Below, piece after piece: positions 41,201-49,644 of a stretch of DNA of 64,000 nucleotides. Below the pieces are notes generated by a model. That model was not told the DNA's origin. It ran no database searches and was given only the letters and a program-made list of their open reading frames with translations. Source of the stretch: Butyricicoccus intestinisimiae (GTDB lineage: Bacteria > Bacillota > Clostridia > Oscillospirales > Butyricicoccaceae); the NCBI RefSeq assembly GCF_018918345.1, contig NZ_JAHLQI010000005.1, forward strand, positions 124,001 through 188,000. The letters are read 5' to 3'. The translations under genes were made by a program, and so were the position numbers. How positions within the stretch are numbered: position 1 is the stretch's first letter; each line of letters starts with the position of its first letter.

Positions 41201-42645
41201 ATAAAGTGCCGGATATTGACCTGAACTTTTCCGGTGAATATCAGCCGACCATTCACTGGTACACCGGTGAGCTGTTCGGGCATGACCATGTATTCCGCGC
41301 GGGTACGATTGGTACGGTTGCGGAAAAAACCGCATATGGCTATGTCAAAAAATACATGGCGGAGCGCGACATGGAAGTGGGACGCGCGGAGGAAAACCGC
41401 TTAGTCAAGGGCTGCACGGGTATCCGCAGAAACACCGGTCAGCATCCGGGCGGCATTGTCGTCGTGCCGAAGGAAGTCGATATTTACGACTTCTGTCCGG
41501 TACAGCATCCGGCAGACGATCCGAATTCTGAAATCATCACGACACATTTCGAGTATCACTCCATTGACGAAAATCTGCTCAAGCTGGACGAACTGGGACA
41601 CGATGACCCGACAATTATCAAGCACATGGAAAACATGACCGGTGTTGTCGCGCAGAATATTCCGCTCGGCGATCCGGAGACCATGAGTCTGTTTACGTCC
41701 AATAAAGCACTCAAGTATGTCACAGACGAACCGGACCCGATTTTGGGCGACATTGGCTGTATTGCCGTGCCGGAGTTCGGCACCAAGTTCGTGCGCGGCA
41801 TGGTAAAGGAGACCAAGCCGACGACATTTGACGAATTGTTCTGTATTTCCGGTCTGTCGCACGGCACGGATGTATGGCTGGGCAATGCGCAGGATTTGGT
41901 ACATGACGGCATTCCGCTAAAAGAATGCATTTGCTGCCGAGACGATATCATGAACTATCTGATTGGCAAGGGTGTTGACCCGAAGCTGAGCTTCCAGACA
42001 ATGGAATCCGTGCGTAAGGGCAAGGGATTGAAGCCGGAGATGGAAGAAGCGATGAAGAAGCAGGATGTGCCGGACTGGTATATTGATTCGTGCAAAAAAA
42101 TCAAGTATATGTTCCCGAAGGCACATGCGGTTGCTTACGTTATCATGGCGTATCGTATTGCGTGGTTTAAGGTGCACAAGCCGCTGGCGTTCTATTCTGC
42201 ATATTTTTCCATTCGCGCGAAGGCGTTTGATGCTTCCTGCATGGTGCTGGGAGATACCGTGTGCTTGGATAAAATCCACGAATTGCAGGCAAAAGAACGC
42301 GACAAGACGATTTCTGCTGTTGAAAAAGATATGATGACAACACTGGAAGTTGTCCATGAGTTCTATCACAGAGGATTTGTATTTGAACCGATGGATATTT
42401 ATAAATCCGAGGCAAAGCATTTCGTCATCACGGAAAAGGGTCTGATTCCGCCGTTCTCGTCCATGCCAGGCGTCGGTGAACAGGCTGCACAGGCGATTGT
42501 CGAAGAACGCAAAAACGGCCCGTTCCTGTCGCAGGAGGAAATTGTGGTGCGCTGCTCCCGCGTGTCAAAGAGCGTTGTCGAGACACTCGCCAGCATCGGC
42601 GCCCTGTCCGAGATGCCGACCAGTACGCAGGTATCGCTGTTCTGA
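38296..42645 (+). CDS. polC: DNA polymerase III alpha subunit, Gram-positive PolC type
   Basis: Replicative polymerase with its own proofreading, 1449 residues. In order: an N-terminal domain with OB fold (about 245-330, VFLVETREIKSKNTGKEW), a PHP domain (VELHLHTNMSAMDG near 335) interrupted by the DEDDh exonuclease (CFDTETTGLKP near 430, AHNAGFDMAF near 512), the catalytic palm with PDIDLNFSGEYQP near 973, a Cys-rich zinc segment (CPKCHYI..CGAD..CPKCGEP) and C-terminal HhH (SSMPGVGEQAA). The start is TTG 38296 behind AAGGAGCAAGGA. Pol activity is probably its role as main leading-strand enzyme, by family. Confidence 0.97.
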   Translation: MTTLGDLFERYESKDHGAYLTNGEVCSVVVSHDKRAVLCRVQFDDIVPRKALFDMEKGIGSMYGLSRVRIAPRYQLNGLTQPYVDSLKEYIVLRKPSAQGYLTDSKWDMTANGLTVSMLGSGMEYLAHDLRQLPEMIRTETGLTCAVNTETSNEETELRLAQKTEQGREQMLKRMMHTPPVQEKKEKPKKKPVRADKGEVQYNRKTFHIKKDENLLYGRLYDQPVVSIQDALHAVDSATIRGEVFLVETREIKSKNTGKEWVKIGFDITDLHGSMRVSKFLAKEKADEYVDLIHEGMYLTVQGKVSFDNFEKETIMEPTGIVLSKKKMRMDTAEKKRVELHLHTNMSAMDGMSTTKSLMQRAKTWGHTAMAITDHGVAQAFPEAMHAIERNGIDLKILYGVEAYYVNDSGNVSVVKGNYDAPLNETFVCFDTETTGLKPAEEEMTEIAAVKVRNGEVLEEFQTYVNPHKPIPANITELTGISDETVKDAPELSEALPKFLEFAGDLPLVAHNAGFDMAFINRACERLGIEREFTSIDTVEMSKILFPDMKRHKLDVMAKKLKVGPFDHHRASEDAAVLGRIYIKLLEKMQEELHATKISDINPLLAGLKAKTGSLKNLRRYHFIILAKNQVGLKNLYKLISYSNLKYFNKKPIMPRSELIRHREGLIFGSACEAGELFSEMVHGASHEELLKIADFYDYLEIQPIGNNQFMIANGTAKDEEELRDYNRKILAIADELDKPCVATGDVHFLEPEDEAFRRILMAGMGFKDADNQAPLYLKTTDEMLEEFSYLGADRAMEVVVTNTNMIADWCDTLRPVPRENYPPKMDNSAEDLERMCYEKAKRMYGDPLPEKVKARLERELGSIIGNGYDVMYMIAQKLVAKSLQDGYLVGSRGSVGSSLVAFMSDITEVNSLAPHYLCPKCHYIEWHENEGFGCGADMPHKTCPKCGEPLNQEGFSIPFETFLGFNGDKVPDIDLNFSGEYQPTIHWYTGELFGHDHVFRAGTIGTVAEKTAYGYVKKYMAERDMEVGRAEENRLVKGCTGIRRNTGQHPGGIVVVPKEVDIYDFCPVQHPADDPNSEIITTHFEYHSIDENLLKLDELGHDDPTIIKHMENMTGVVAQNIPLGDPETMSLFTSNKALKYVTDEPDPILGDIGCIAVPEFGTKFVRGMVKETKPTTFDELFCISGLSHGTDVWLGNAQDLVHDGIPLKECICCRDDIMNYLIGKGVDPKLSFQTMESVRKGKGLKPEMEEAMKKQDVPDWYIDSCKKIKYMFPKAHAVAYVIMAYRIAWFKVHKPLAFYSAYFSIRAKAFDASCMVLGDTVCLDKIHELQAKERDKTISAVEKDMMTTLEVVHEFYHRGFVFEPMDIYKSEAKHFVITEKGLIPPFSSMPGVGEQAAQAIVEERKNGPFLSQEEIVVRCSRVSKSVVETLASIGALSEMPTSTQVSLF

Positions 42646-42714
42646 ACAAATCGGAGAGAATTGTCAAATGATTGTAAGAAGCTGCTTTCTTTTCCGTAAC
42701 ATTTTCCGGAACGC

Positions 42715-42752
42715 TTGACATACCAAACTGGTCGTGTTATCATGTTAACACG
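42715..42752 (+). promoter_or_regulatory. his operon promoter with a dyad overlapping the -10 box
   Basis: Consensus TTGACA (42715-42720), a 17-nt spacer and TATCAT (42738-42743). A perfect dyad CGTGTTA-N6-TAACACG (42733-42739 / 42746-42752) covers the -10 box, and a smaller TGTTAACA palindrome lies inside. This placement is that of a repressor operator. No T-box or leader peptide is evident in the 55-nt leader. Confidence 0.65.
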
Positions 42753-42797
42753 CTAAAGCGATAAAACAACGAACATTATATTTAGGGGTTATAAAGT

Positions 42798-43982
42798 ATG
42801 AATCAGTATGCAATCTCCACGCCGGAGGGCACCCGCGACCGTTTGTTCGCGGCGACCCGCATGTTCCGACAGAACGAGAAGAGAATCAGAGATCTGTTTG
42901 AAGCACGCGGCTATGATGAAATCATCACGCCGTCTCTGGAATACTATGATGTATTCACGCAGGCAGGCTCGTCCATCGGACAGGAAAAGATGTACAAGCT
43001 GACCGACCGCAACGGCCGTCTGCTCGTGCTGCGTCCGGACAACACCACACCGATTGCGCGTGTGGTTACGACCAAGCTCAATGACGATGTGCTTCCGCTG
43101 CGTCTGTACTACATGCAGAAGGTACATCGCGCAAGCTCGTTCCACCGCGGACATTCAACGGAAGTCATGCAGGCAGGTGCCGAGCTGCTCGGCGCACGCG
43201 GCATGATGGCGGATATTGATATTCTGACCACTGCGTTTGCTGCACTGGCAGCGGTTCGCGGCGAGACCTTCCGCATCGAGCTGAGCTATGCGGCGATTTA
43301 TAAGGAACTGATTCAGTCTCTCAATGTCGATGCAGAGACTGCAGAGCGCATTCGTTCCAATATCGAGAACAAGTCCTATGCAGCGCTGGGCGATGAGCTG
43401 GAGCCGTATCAGGATCGAGAGGCATATCGTGCCCTCAAGGCAATGCCGAATCTGTTCGGCGGCAGCGAGGTACTCGACGAGCTGGCAGGTTTGACCGACA
43501 ATCCGGGCGTACTCAAGGCAGTGGCATATCTGAAAAATCTGATTGATGCAATCACCAACGCGGGCTATGGCGAAAATGTCATGATTGACCTCGGTCTGGT
43601 ACAGGAGATTGACTATTATACCGGTCTGATGTTCCGCGGCTACATGGGCGGCGCAGGTTCTCCGGTTCTGGCGGGCGGCAGATACGACAATCTGTGTGCC
43701 AAGTTCGGCAGAGATATTCCGGCTACCGGCTTTGCCATTGACATTGATGCACTGTCCGAGTCCGTAGACCTCAAGAAAAAAGTAATTCCGCAGGAGCTGG
43801 TATTCTGCGAGAGAAGCGACCTCAAGGGCGCGCTCAATTACATCAATACAAACAGTGAACTGGCAGAGCTGGCACCGTGCGACACCGAGAAGGAAGCGAT
43901 GGAGCTGGCAAAGAAGAAGGGCTATCGCACGCTGGTAATCTTCCGCGATGGCGCCGTGAAGGAAGTAGAGGTACAGGCATGA
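42798..43982 (+). CDS. hisZ: ATP phosphoribosyltransferase regulatory subunit HisZ
   Basis: A HisRS-like paralogue without charging activity that pairs with short HisG to give a histidine-sensitive enzyme. The 394-residue protein has class II synthetase motif 1 and 2 relics (TPSLEYYDVF, LRPDNTTPIARV) and GLVQEIDYYTGLMFRGY, and lacks the C-terminal anticodon domain typical of HisRS. Its place as first gene of the his operon with a short hisG next, overlapping by 4 nt, supports HisZ over HisS. Confidence 0.93.
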   Translation: MNQYAISTPEGTRDRLFAATRMFRQNEKRIRDLFEARGYDEIITPSLEYYDVFTQAGSSIGQEKMYKLTDRNGRLLVLRPDNTTPIARVVTTKLNDDVLPLRLYYMQKVHRASSFHRGHSTEVMQAGAELLGARGMMADIDILTTAFAALAAVRGETFRIELSYAAIYKELIQSLNVDAETAERIRSNIENKSYAALGDELEPYQDREAYRALKAMPNLFGGSEVLDELAGLTDNPGVLKAVAYLKNLIDAITNAGYGENVMIDLGLVQEIDYYTGLMFRGYMGGAGSPVLAGGRYDNLCAKFGRDIPATGFAIDIDALSESVDLKKKVIPQELVFCERSDLKGALNYINTNSELAELAPCDTEKEAMELAKKKGYRTLVIFRDGAVKEVEVQA

Positions 43983-44671
43983 CTCCAGAAAACATTATTC
44001 GTATCGCTCTGACCAAGGGCAGATTGGAAAAAAAGACCCTGGAGTTGCTGGAGCATTCCGGCTATGATGTCAGCGAACTGCGTTCCGGCTCCCGTAAGCT
44101 CATCTTCCGTTTGCCGAATTCCAATATTGAACTCGTGCTGTCCAAGGCGGCTGACGTTATCACCTATGTCGAGCACGGCGTGTGTGATATGGGCGTTGTC
44201 GGCAAGGATACCATTATGGAAAAGGGCGGCTCGTTCTATGAGACGTTGGATTTGGGCTTTGGCAAGTGCCGCTTCTGCCTGTGCGGAAAGAAGGGCGAGG
44301 ATTTTTACGCCGGTTATCATACTAGAACCATCGCGTCCAAGTATCCGAAGGTAACGCGTGATTTCTTCTCCCGCAAGAACATGGACGTCAATATCATCAA
44401 GATTGAAGGCAGCGTCGAGCTGGCTCCGCTGCTCGGTCTTGCCGATGCCATTGTCGATATTGTCGAGACCGGCACGACTCTGAAGGAAAATGGTCTGGAG
44501 CCGTATGAGACGGTAGCGCCGATTAGCGCCCGTGTCATTGTCAATCTGGCGAGCATGAAGATGAAAAAGCAGCAGATTCAGGCGCTGACTGAGCAGCTGC
44601 AGGAAGGCCTGCGGGCAAAGGACGAGACCAAGAAAGAAGCCAAAAAGGCAGAACCGAAGCAGGACAAGTGA
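43979..44671 (+). CDS. hisG: ATP phosphoribosyltransferase catalytic subunit (short form)
   Basis: First enzyme of histidine synthesis (ATP + PRPP to phosphoribosyl-ATP). 230 residues, without the C-terminal ACT-like regulatory domain of long HisG, so it needs HisZ. Motifs are ALTKGRL, GVVGKDTI and the PRPP loop DIVETGTTLKENG. The C-terminal tail is unusually Lys/Glu-rich (KDETKKEAKKAEPKQDK). ATG 43979 overlaps the hisZ stop. Confidence 0.95.
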   Translation: MTPENIIRIALTKGRLEKKTLELLEHSGYDVSELRSGSRKLIFRLPNSNIELVLSKAADVITYVEHGVCDMGVVGKDTIMEKGGSFYETLDLGFGKCRFCLCGKKGEDFYAGYHTRTIASKYPKVTRDFFSRKNMDVNIIKIEGSVELAPLLGLADAIVDIVETGTTLKENGLEPYETVAPISARVIVNLASMKMKKQQIQALTEQLQEGLRAKDETKKEAKKAEPKQDK

Positions 44672-44690
44672 GCACGGGAGGAACTACAAC

Positions 44691-45758
44691 ATGATTACAT
44701 TACCAGAAAAGCTGGCAAGCATGACCCCGTATGATCCGTGCGAGGATGTCTATCAGATTAAGCTGGATGCCAACGAGAGCTATTTCTCTCTGCCGGAGGA
44801 ACTGCGCGATGCCATTGCGGCGAGCATTGACACGATTGATTTCAATCGCTATCCTGACCCGACCGTGGCGGATGTCCGCCGTCTGGCAGGACGCGAATTC
44901 CGCATTGCGCCGGGCAATATTGTCGTCGGAAACGGTTCAGACGAGCTGATTTCTCTGATTATGAATACCTTTGCGCCGCGCGGCGGCAAGGTCATGGTGC
45001 TGTCTCCGGATTTTTCCATGTATCAGTTCTATGCAGAGGTTGCAGAGCTGGAAGTCGTCAATATGCTCAAGGACGGCGAATTTATGCTGACCGAGCAGCA
45101 AGTGATTGACCGCGCAAAGGCGGAAAAGCCGGATATTTTGATTTTCTCCAATCCGTGCAATCCGGGCGGTCAGGGCTTTGACCACGGCGAAGCAGTGCGC
45201 ATTTGCATGGCACTGGAAGATACGCTTGTTGTCGTGGACGAGGCATATATGGACTTCTGGGATCAGAGCATTCTCGATTGCTCGACCGCGCTGGAAAATG
45301 TGCTGGTGATGAAAACGCTGTCCAAGGCATTTGGCTGCGCAGCGATGCGCTGCGGCTTTATCATCGGCTACAAAGATTTGATTGACCAGCTCAACAAGAC
45401 CCGTTCGCCGTATAACATCAACACGATGACGCAGCTCGCTGCCTGCATCGTGCTGGAAGATACGAGCTGGCAGAAGGAGCAGTGCAAACAGCTCATTGCC
45501 CGCAAGGAAGAACTGGAAGCCGCCTGCCAAAAGTTGGCGGAAAAATACGGCGTGTTTACCGTTTTGCCGACACATACCAATTTTGCTGTTTTGCGCACAG
45601 AAAAGTGCACGGAAATCTTTGAAGAACTGAAAAAACGCAGCATTTGCGTGCGCTGCTTCCCGAAATTCCAGATGCTTCGCATCACCACCGGCAGCGAGCA
45701 GGAAAATGCAATCCTGCTGACCGAGCTGGAAGATATTTGCGCAGATATGCAGGCATAA
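44691..45758 (+). CDS. hisC: Histidinol-phosphate aminotransferase
   Basis: PLP-dependent aminotransferase (fold I), 355 residues, converting imidazole-acetol phosphate to histidinol phosphate with glutamate. It has NGSDELI (cofactor cup), SNPCNPGGQ, DEAYMDFW, and the PLP lysine in KTLSKAFG near 212. RBS GGGAGG precedes ATG 44691. It lies within the his operon, 19 nt after hisG. Confidence 0.94.
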   Translation: MITLPEKLASMTPYDPCEDVYQIKLDANESYFSLPEELRDAIAASIDTIDFNRYPDPTVADVRRLAGREFRIAPGNIVVGNGSDELISLIMNTFAPRGGKVMVLSPDFSMYQFYAEVAELEVVNMLKDGEFMLTEQQVIDRAKAEKPDILIFSNPCNPGGQGFDHGEAVRICMALEDTLVVVDEAYMDFWDQSILDCSTALENVLVMKTLSKAFGCAAMRCGFIIGYKDLIDQLNKTRSPYNINTMTQLAACIVLEDTSWQKEQCKQLIARKEELEAACQKLAEKYGVFTVLPTHTNFAVLRTEKCTEIFEELKKRSICVRCFPKFQMLRITTGSEQENAILLTELEDICADMQA

Positions 45759-45771
45759 AAGGAGAAACGTG

Positions 45772-46389
45772 ATGGGATACATTGGAATTGTTGACTATGG
45801 CGCAGGAAATCTCATGAGTGTATCCAACTCACTCAATTTTCTTGGGCTGGAAAATAAAATTGTCACCACACCGGAGCTGATGGAAGGCGCTTCCGGCATT
45901 ATCCTGCCGGGTGTTGGCGCATTTCCGGATGCGATGCAGGCACTGGAAGAATCCGGTCTGACCGCGTCGCTGATTCAAGCGGCAAAGACCAAGCCGTTTT
46001 TGGGTATTTGCCTTGGCGCGCAGATGCTGTTTGAAGAAAGCGATGAAATTCGTCCGACAAAGGGGCTGGGCTTGCTGCCGGGCCGCGTGCAGAAAATTGA
46101 GACGGATCTTAAGCTGCCGCAGATTGGCTGGAACAGCCTGCAGTATCACAAGCAGGATCCGCTGCTGGTGGGCGTGCCGGAAGGCGCTTACGTGTACTTT
46201 GTACATACGTTTAAGATGTGCCCGTCTGACAGCAACGACTTGATTGCAGCCTGCGATTACAACGATCAGGTGACGGCACTGGTTGGACGCGGACAGATGT
46301 ACGGCAGCCAGTTCCATCCAGAAAAGAGCGGAGAGGTCGGCATGACCATCCTGCGCAACTTCGGAAACATGGTAGGAGGGGCAGAATGA
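45772..46389 (+). CDS. hisH: Imidazole glycerol phosphate synthase, glutaminase subunit
   Basis: Provides ammonia from glutamine to HisF. 205 residues; IVDYGAGN at the N-terminus, nucleophile C in LGICLGAQMLF near 82, and triad His/Glu in GSQFHPEKSG near 180. ATG 45772 with AAGGAGA is chosen over GTG 45769 directly before it. The stop overlaps the hisA start by 4 nt. Confidence 0.95.
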   Translation: MGYIGIVDYGAGNLMSVSNSLNFLGLENKIVTTPELMEGASGIILPGVGAFPDAMQALEESGLTASLIQAAKTKPFLGICLGAQMLFEESDEIRPTKGLGLLPGRVQKIETDLKLPQIGWNSLQYHKQDPLLVGVPEGAYVYFVHTFKMCPSDSNDLIAACDYNDQVTALVGRGQMYGSQFHPEKSGEVGMTILRNFGNMVGGAE

Positions 46390-47108
46390 GAATTTTACCT
46401 GCAATTGACCTGCACGATCAGATGTGCGTGCGCTTGGTAAAGGGCGATTACGCAACGGCACATAAGGTTGCGGAGGACGCAGTAGATACCGCAAAGGCAT
46501 TTTTGGACGCCGGCGCGGAGCAGATTCATATGGTGGATTTGGACGGCGCAAAAGACGGCACCCATCCGAATTATCCGGTGGTTCGCCGCGTCATTGAGCA
46601 GACCGGCGCAGCGGTTGAGCTGGGCGGCGGCATCCGCACGATGGAGGATGTCGAGCGCGTATTGGAGCTGGGCGTAAAGCGTGTGATTATCGGCTCTGCG
46701 GCGGTGAAAAATCCGCAGTTTGTCAAGGAAGCCTGCGAAAAATATGGCGATAAAATTGCTGTTGGCATTGATGCCCTGCACGGTACGGTTCGCACGGAAG
46801 GCTGGATTAAAGACAGCGGCACGGATTACATTGCCTTTGCCAAGCTGATGGAATCGTACGGCGTCAAGACCATTATCTTTACCGATATTGACAAGGACGG
46901 CATGCTGTCCGGCCCGAACTTTGAGCAGCTGCAAGCACTGCGCGATGCAGTTTCCTGCGGCATTGTGGCATCCGGCGGCGTTTCTACGCTGGAGGACATC
47001 GCCAAGCTGCGCGACATGGGCATCGAAGAAGCCATTGCCGGCAAGGCGGTGTACACCGGTCAGCTGGATGTCAAGCAGGCGATTGCCGTGGCAGCAGGGG
47101 AGGCGTGA
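46386..47108 (+). CDS. hisA: ProFAR isomerase HisA
   Basis: Half-barrel-duplicated TIM barrel, 240 residues, isomerising ProFAR to PRFAR. It has catalytic Asp in PAIDLHD (D8) and in [10 protein letters not shown] (near 130), plus phosphate loops GGGIRT and ASGGVS. It overlaps hisH by 4 nt. Confidence 0.95.
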   Translation: MRILPAIDLHDQMCVRLVKGDYATAHKVAEDAVDTAKAFLDAGAEQIHMVDLDGAKDGTHPNYPVVRRVIEQTGAAVELGGGIRTMEDVERVLELGVKRVIIGSAAVKNPQFVKEACEKYGDKIAVGIDALHGTVRTEGWIKDSGTDYIAFAKLMESYGVKTIIFTDIDKDGMLSGPNFEQLQALRDAVSCGIVASGGVSTLEDIAKLRDMGIEEAIAGKAVYTGQLDVKQAIAVAAGEA

Positions 47109-47110
47109 CA

Positions 47111-47884
47111 ATGCTCGCAAAACGTATTATTCCGTGTCTCGATGTCAATAACGGCCGCGTGGTCAAGGGTGTCAATTTTGTCAACCTGCGCGACGCCGGT
47201 GATCCGGTAGAGCTTGCAACGTTTTATTCGCAGCAGGGTGCAGATGAGATTGTTTTTTTGGACATCACAGCGACCTATGAGAACCGGCAGACCATCGCGG
47301 ACGTTGTGCGCCGCACGGCACAGCAGGTGTTTGTTCCACTGACTGTCGGCGGCGGCATTCGCACCAGTGACGATTTTAAAGAGCTGCTGCGCGCTGGCGC
47401 AGATAAGATTTCCGTCAATTCCGCCGCTGTTACCAACAAGCAGCTGATTGCAGAGGCTGCACAGAAATTCGGCAGCCAATGCGTCGTTGTTGCGATTGAC
47501 GCGCGTGCCTGCACGGACTTGGAACAGTGCCCGAGCGGCTACGAAGTCTATGTCGCAGGCGGCAGAAAGCCGACAGGATTGGACGCCGTTGCTTGGGCAA
47601 AGGAAGTTTATGAACTGGGTGCAGGTGAAATTCTGCTGACCTCGATGGATAAGGACGGCACCAAGTCCGGTTTTGAACTGAATTTGACGGATATGGTTGC
47701 GCAGGCAGTCGGCATTCCGGTTATTGCATCGGGTGGCTGCGGCAACTTGGAGCACTTTGCGGAAGTATTTGAAAAGACCGGTGCGGACGCCGCGCTGGCG
47801 GCATCGCTATTTCATTATGGCGAGCTGACAGTTCCGCAGGTAAAGGAATACCTGAATGGCAAGAACATTCCGGTTAGACTGTGA
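47111..47884 (+). CDS. hisF: Imidazole glycerol phosphate synthase, cyclase subunit
   Basis: Combines ammonia from HisH with PRFAR to give IGP and AICAR. 257 residues; [15 protein letters not shown] with catalytic [24 protein letters not shown] and ASGGCGN. ATG 47111 follows GGGGAGG and lies 2 nt after the hisA stop. Confidence 0.96.
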   Translation: MLAKRIIPCLDVNNGRVVKGVNFVNLRDAGDPVELATFYSQQGADEIVFLDITATYENRQTIADVVRRTAQQVFVPLTVGGGIRTSDDFKELLRAGADKISVNSAAVTNKQLIAEAAQKFGSQCVVVAIDARACTDLEQCPSGYEVYVAGGRKPTGLDAVAWAKEVYELGAGEILLTSMDKDGTKSGFELNLTDMVAQAVGIPVIASGGCGNLEHFAEVFEKTGADAALAASLFHYGELTVPQVKEYLNGKNIPVRL

Positions 47885-47893
47885 GGAAATTCT

Positions 47894-48226
47894 ATGAATT
47901 TAGATAAATTTTTCAAAAAAGGAGAGCTGATTCCGGTCATCTGTCAGGATGAGCGGAACAATGAAGTTCTCATGCTGGGCTATGCAAACAAGCAGGCATT
48001 GGCAAACACGATGGAAACAGGAACCGCTTGGTTTTTCTCCCGCAGCCGTCAGAAGCTGTGGAACAAGGGCGAGACCTCCGGCAATTTCATTTTTGTCAGT
48101 GAGATTTTGACCGACTGTGATGATGATACGCTCATCTATCGCGGCATCCCGAAGGGACCGACCTGCCACACCGGCAATCGCACCTGCTTCTATCAGGAGC
48201 CAATCTGGAAAAAGCCGGAGGAATAA
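47894..48226 (+). CDS. hisI: Phosphoribosyl-AMP cyclohydrolase
   Basis: Zinc enzyme opening the adenine ring of PR-AMP, 110 residues, monofunctional. It has [30 protein letters not shown], the metal motif DCDDDT and C-terminal [12 protein letters not shown]. No HisE domain is fused and no hisE follows, so phosphoribosyl-ATP pyrophosphatase must be encoded elsewhere. Last gene of the operon. Confidence 0.95.
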   Translation: MNLDKFFKKGELIPVICQDERNNEVLMLGYANKQALANTMETGTAWFFSRSRQKLWNKGETSGNFIFVSEILTDCDDDTLIYRGIPKGPTCHTGNRTCFYQEPIWKKPEE

Positions 48227-48230
48227 GAAA

Positions 48231-48272
48231 AAAGGCACGAGACCGCGCATTGCGGTTTTGTGCCTTTACTTT
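48231..48272. terminator. Terminator between hisI and the convergent XRE gene
   Basis: Stem AAAGGCAC / GTGCCTTT (48231-48238 / 48260-48267) with an inner CCGC/GCGG pairing and TACTTTTTC after. It overlaps the XRE stop codon by two bases. Confidence 0.75.
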
Positions 48273-48487
48273 TTCGGGTAAGGTGTTCGAATGTTGGTGC
48301 GTCCGAGTAAGTAATCCGTAGATGTTTGGTAAAAGTCAGCGAGCGTCAATAAATGTGAAACCGGAATGGTTTGAAATCCGCGCTCGTAGCGAGAATATAC
48401 TGTTTGGCTGGTGTGCAGCAATTCGGCAATGTCTTGCTGCCGGAGATCGCGATCTTCGCGCAAATCGCGCAAACGCTGAAAATACAT
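48266..48487 (-). CDS. Small XRE-family HTH regulator
   Basis: 73 residues, nearly all a lambda-repressor-like HTH: RQQDIAELLHTSQTVYSRYE, then HLLTLADFYQTSTDYLLGRT, the usual XRE ending. No extra domain. ATG 48485-48487 follows GAGGTGA; a longer frame to 48544 has no ribosome site and covers the operator-like repeats. The target is unknown; autoregulation is likely from the repeats upstream. The next gene divergently is xth. Confidence 0.85.
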   Translation of the reverse strand: MYFQRLRDLREDRDLRQQDIAELLHTSQTVYSRYERGFQTIPVSHLLTLADFYQTSTDYLLGRTNIRTPYPKK

Positions 48488-48503
48488 GGAGTCACCTCTG
48501 CTA

Positions 48504-48576
48504 TAGTACATATTGATACTATTGACAGTACAGTAAATTTTCATTACAATGCTGTATATAGAACTTAAAAGTACTA
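48504..48576. repeat. Operator-like AGTAC/TACTA half-sites upstream of the XRE gene
   Basis: Overlapping dyads TAGTA-N8-TACTA (48504-48508 / 48517-48521) and TACT-N6-AGTA (48517-48520 / 48527-48530), with a further AGTACTA at 48570-48576, lie between the XRE start and the xth promoter. Confidence 0.5.
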
Positions 48577-48606
48577 TAAGGTGCGAAATGAAACTATTGA
48601 AAATAA

Positions 48607-48635
48607 TTGAGATTTGCCTTCTTCTATGCTACAAT
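48607..48635 (+). promoter_or_regulatory. Putative promoter of xth
   Basis: TTGAGA (48607-48612), a 17-nt spacer and TACAAT (48630-48635), 32 nt upstream of xth. Confidence 0.6.
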
Positions 48636-48667
48636 GGCAGGAGTACACGATGAGGAGGAATCCAACG

Positions 48668-49423
48668 ATGAAGCTGGTTTCATGGAATGTCAATGGTCTG
48701 CGGGCCTGCTTGGGCAAGGGCTTTCAGAACGTTTTTGATACATTGGACGCCGACGTATTCTGCCTGCAGGAGACCAAAATGCAGCCGGGACAGGCACAAG
48801 TGGCTTGTGAGGGCTATAACGAATACTGGTACAGTGCAGAGAAAAAGGGATACAGCGGCACGGCGCTGTTTACGCGGCAAAAGCCAATCGAAGTGGTGTG
48901 TGGCATGGGTATGGACGCACATGACCACGAGGGGCGCATTATCACGGCAGAGTATGAGAACTTTTATCTTGTGACCTGCTACACGCCCAATGCACAGAGC
49001 GAGCTGAAACGATTGGATTATCGCATGCAGTGGGAAGATGACTTCCGCGACTATGTAAAAGAGCTGGACGCGCTCAAGCCGGTGATTATTTGCGGCGATT
49101 TGAACGTGGCACACGAAGAAATTGACCTGAAAAATCCGAAAACCAATCGGAAAAACGCAGGTTTCTCGGATGAAGAACGTGCAAAGATGACTGAATTGCT
49201 GGAGTCCGGATTTACGGACAGCTTTCGGTATCTGTATCCGGAGCAGGAAGGCGCGTATAGCTGGTGGTCGTATCGCTTCCATGCACGGGAAAAGAATGCG
49301 GGCTGGCGCATTGACTATTTCTTGGTCTCTGACCGCATCAAGGATTCCATTCGGAAAGCGGAAATCTTGACCGATATTATGGGCAGCGACCATTGTCCGG
49401 TGCTGCTGGAAATTGATTTGTAA
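48668..49423 (+). CDS. xth: Exodeoxyribonuclease III / AP endonuclease
   Basis: Cleaves DNA at abasic sites in base excision repair. 251 residues of the EEP fold: SWNVNGLRA, CLQETKM (metal Glu), CGDLNVAHEEIDL, WRIDYFLVS and GSDHCPVLLEI (catalytic Asp-His). Closer to the ExoA/XthA type with YTPNAQ. ATG 48668 has GAGGAGGAAT upstream. Single-gene unit with its own promoter and terminator. Confidence 0.95.
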   Translation: MKLVSWNVNGLRACLGKGFQNVFDTLDADVFCLQETKMQPGQAQVACEGYNEYWYSAEKKGYSGTALFTRQKPIEVVCGMGMDAHDHEGRIITAEYENFYLVTCYTPNAQSELKRLDYRMQWEDDFRDYVKELDALKPVIICGDLNVAHEEIDLKNPKTNRKNAGFSDEERAKMTELLESGFTDSFRYLYPEQEGAYSWWSYRFHAREKNAGWRIDYFLVSDRIKDSIRKAEILTDIMGSDHCPVLLEIDL

Positions 49424-49443
49424 TACAGCACGTGAAGCATGAG

Positions 49444-49478
49444 AATCAGTTGTCAATGATTTTGACAACTGATTTTTT
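49444..49478 (+). terminator. Intrinsic terminator after xth
   Basis: A 13-bp perfect stem (49444-49456 / 49462-49474) followed by seven T's. Confidence 0.9.
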
Positions 49479-49546
49479 TACGTTCCAAAGGGTTATAAAA
49501 TTGTTAATATCTGCACTTCCGTTGTTTTTTTGAAACAAAATTGATG

Positions 49547-49552
49547 TATAAT
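49547..49552 (+). promoter_or_regulatory. -10 box upstream of the activase fusion gene
   Basis: A consensus TATAAT, 92 nt before the start codon. The only -35 candidate (TTGTTT) is at a 19-nt spacing, so this is tentative. Confidence 0.4.
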
Positions 49553-49644
49553 AGCTTCGGACAAAATGAGACAAGATTTTTTAGAAATTTCTGCTGGCTG
49601 TGCATACAGTACAGCAGTTTTTTAGAAGTGAGAGTAAGGACGAT

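Noticed and set aside
42646-42714. Intrinsic terminator directly after polC
   Set aside because: The best stem (AAGAAGC with TTTCTT) is short and mismatched, so I cannot support it; polC transcripts may run into the his promoter region.
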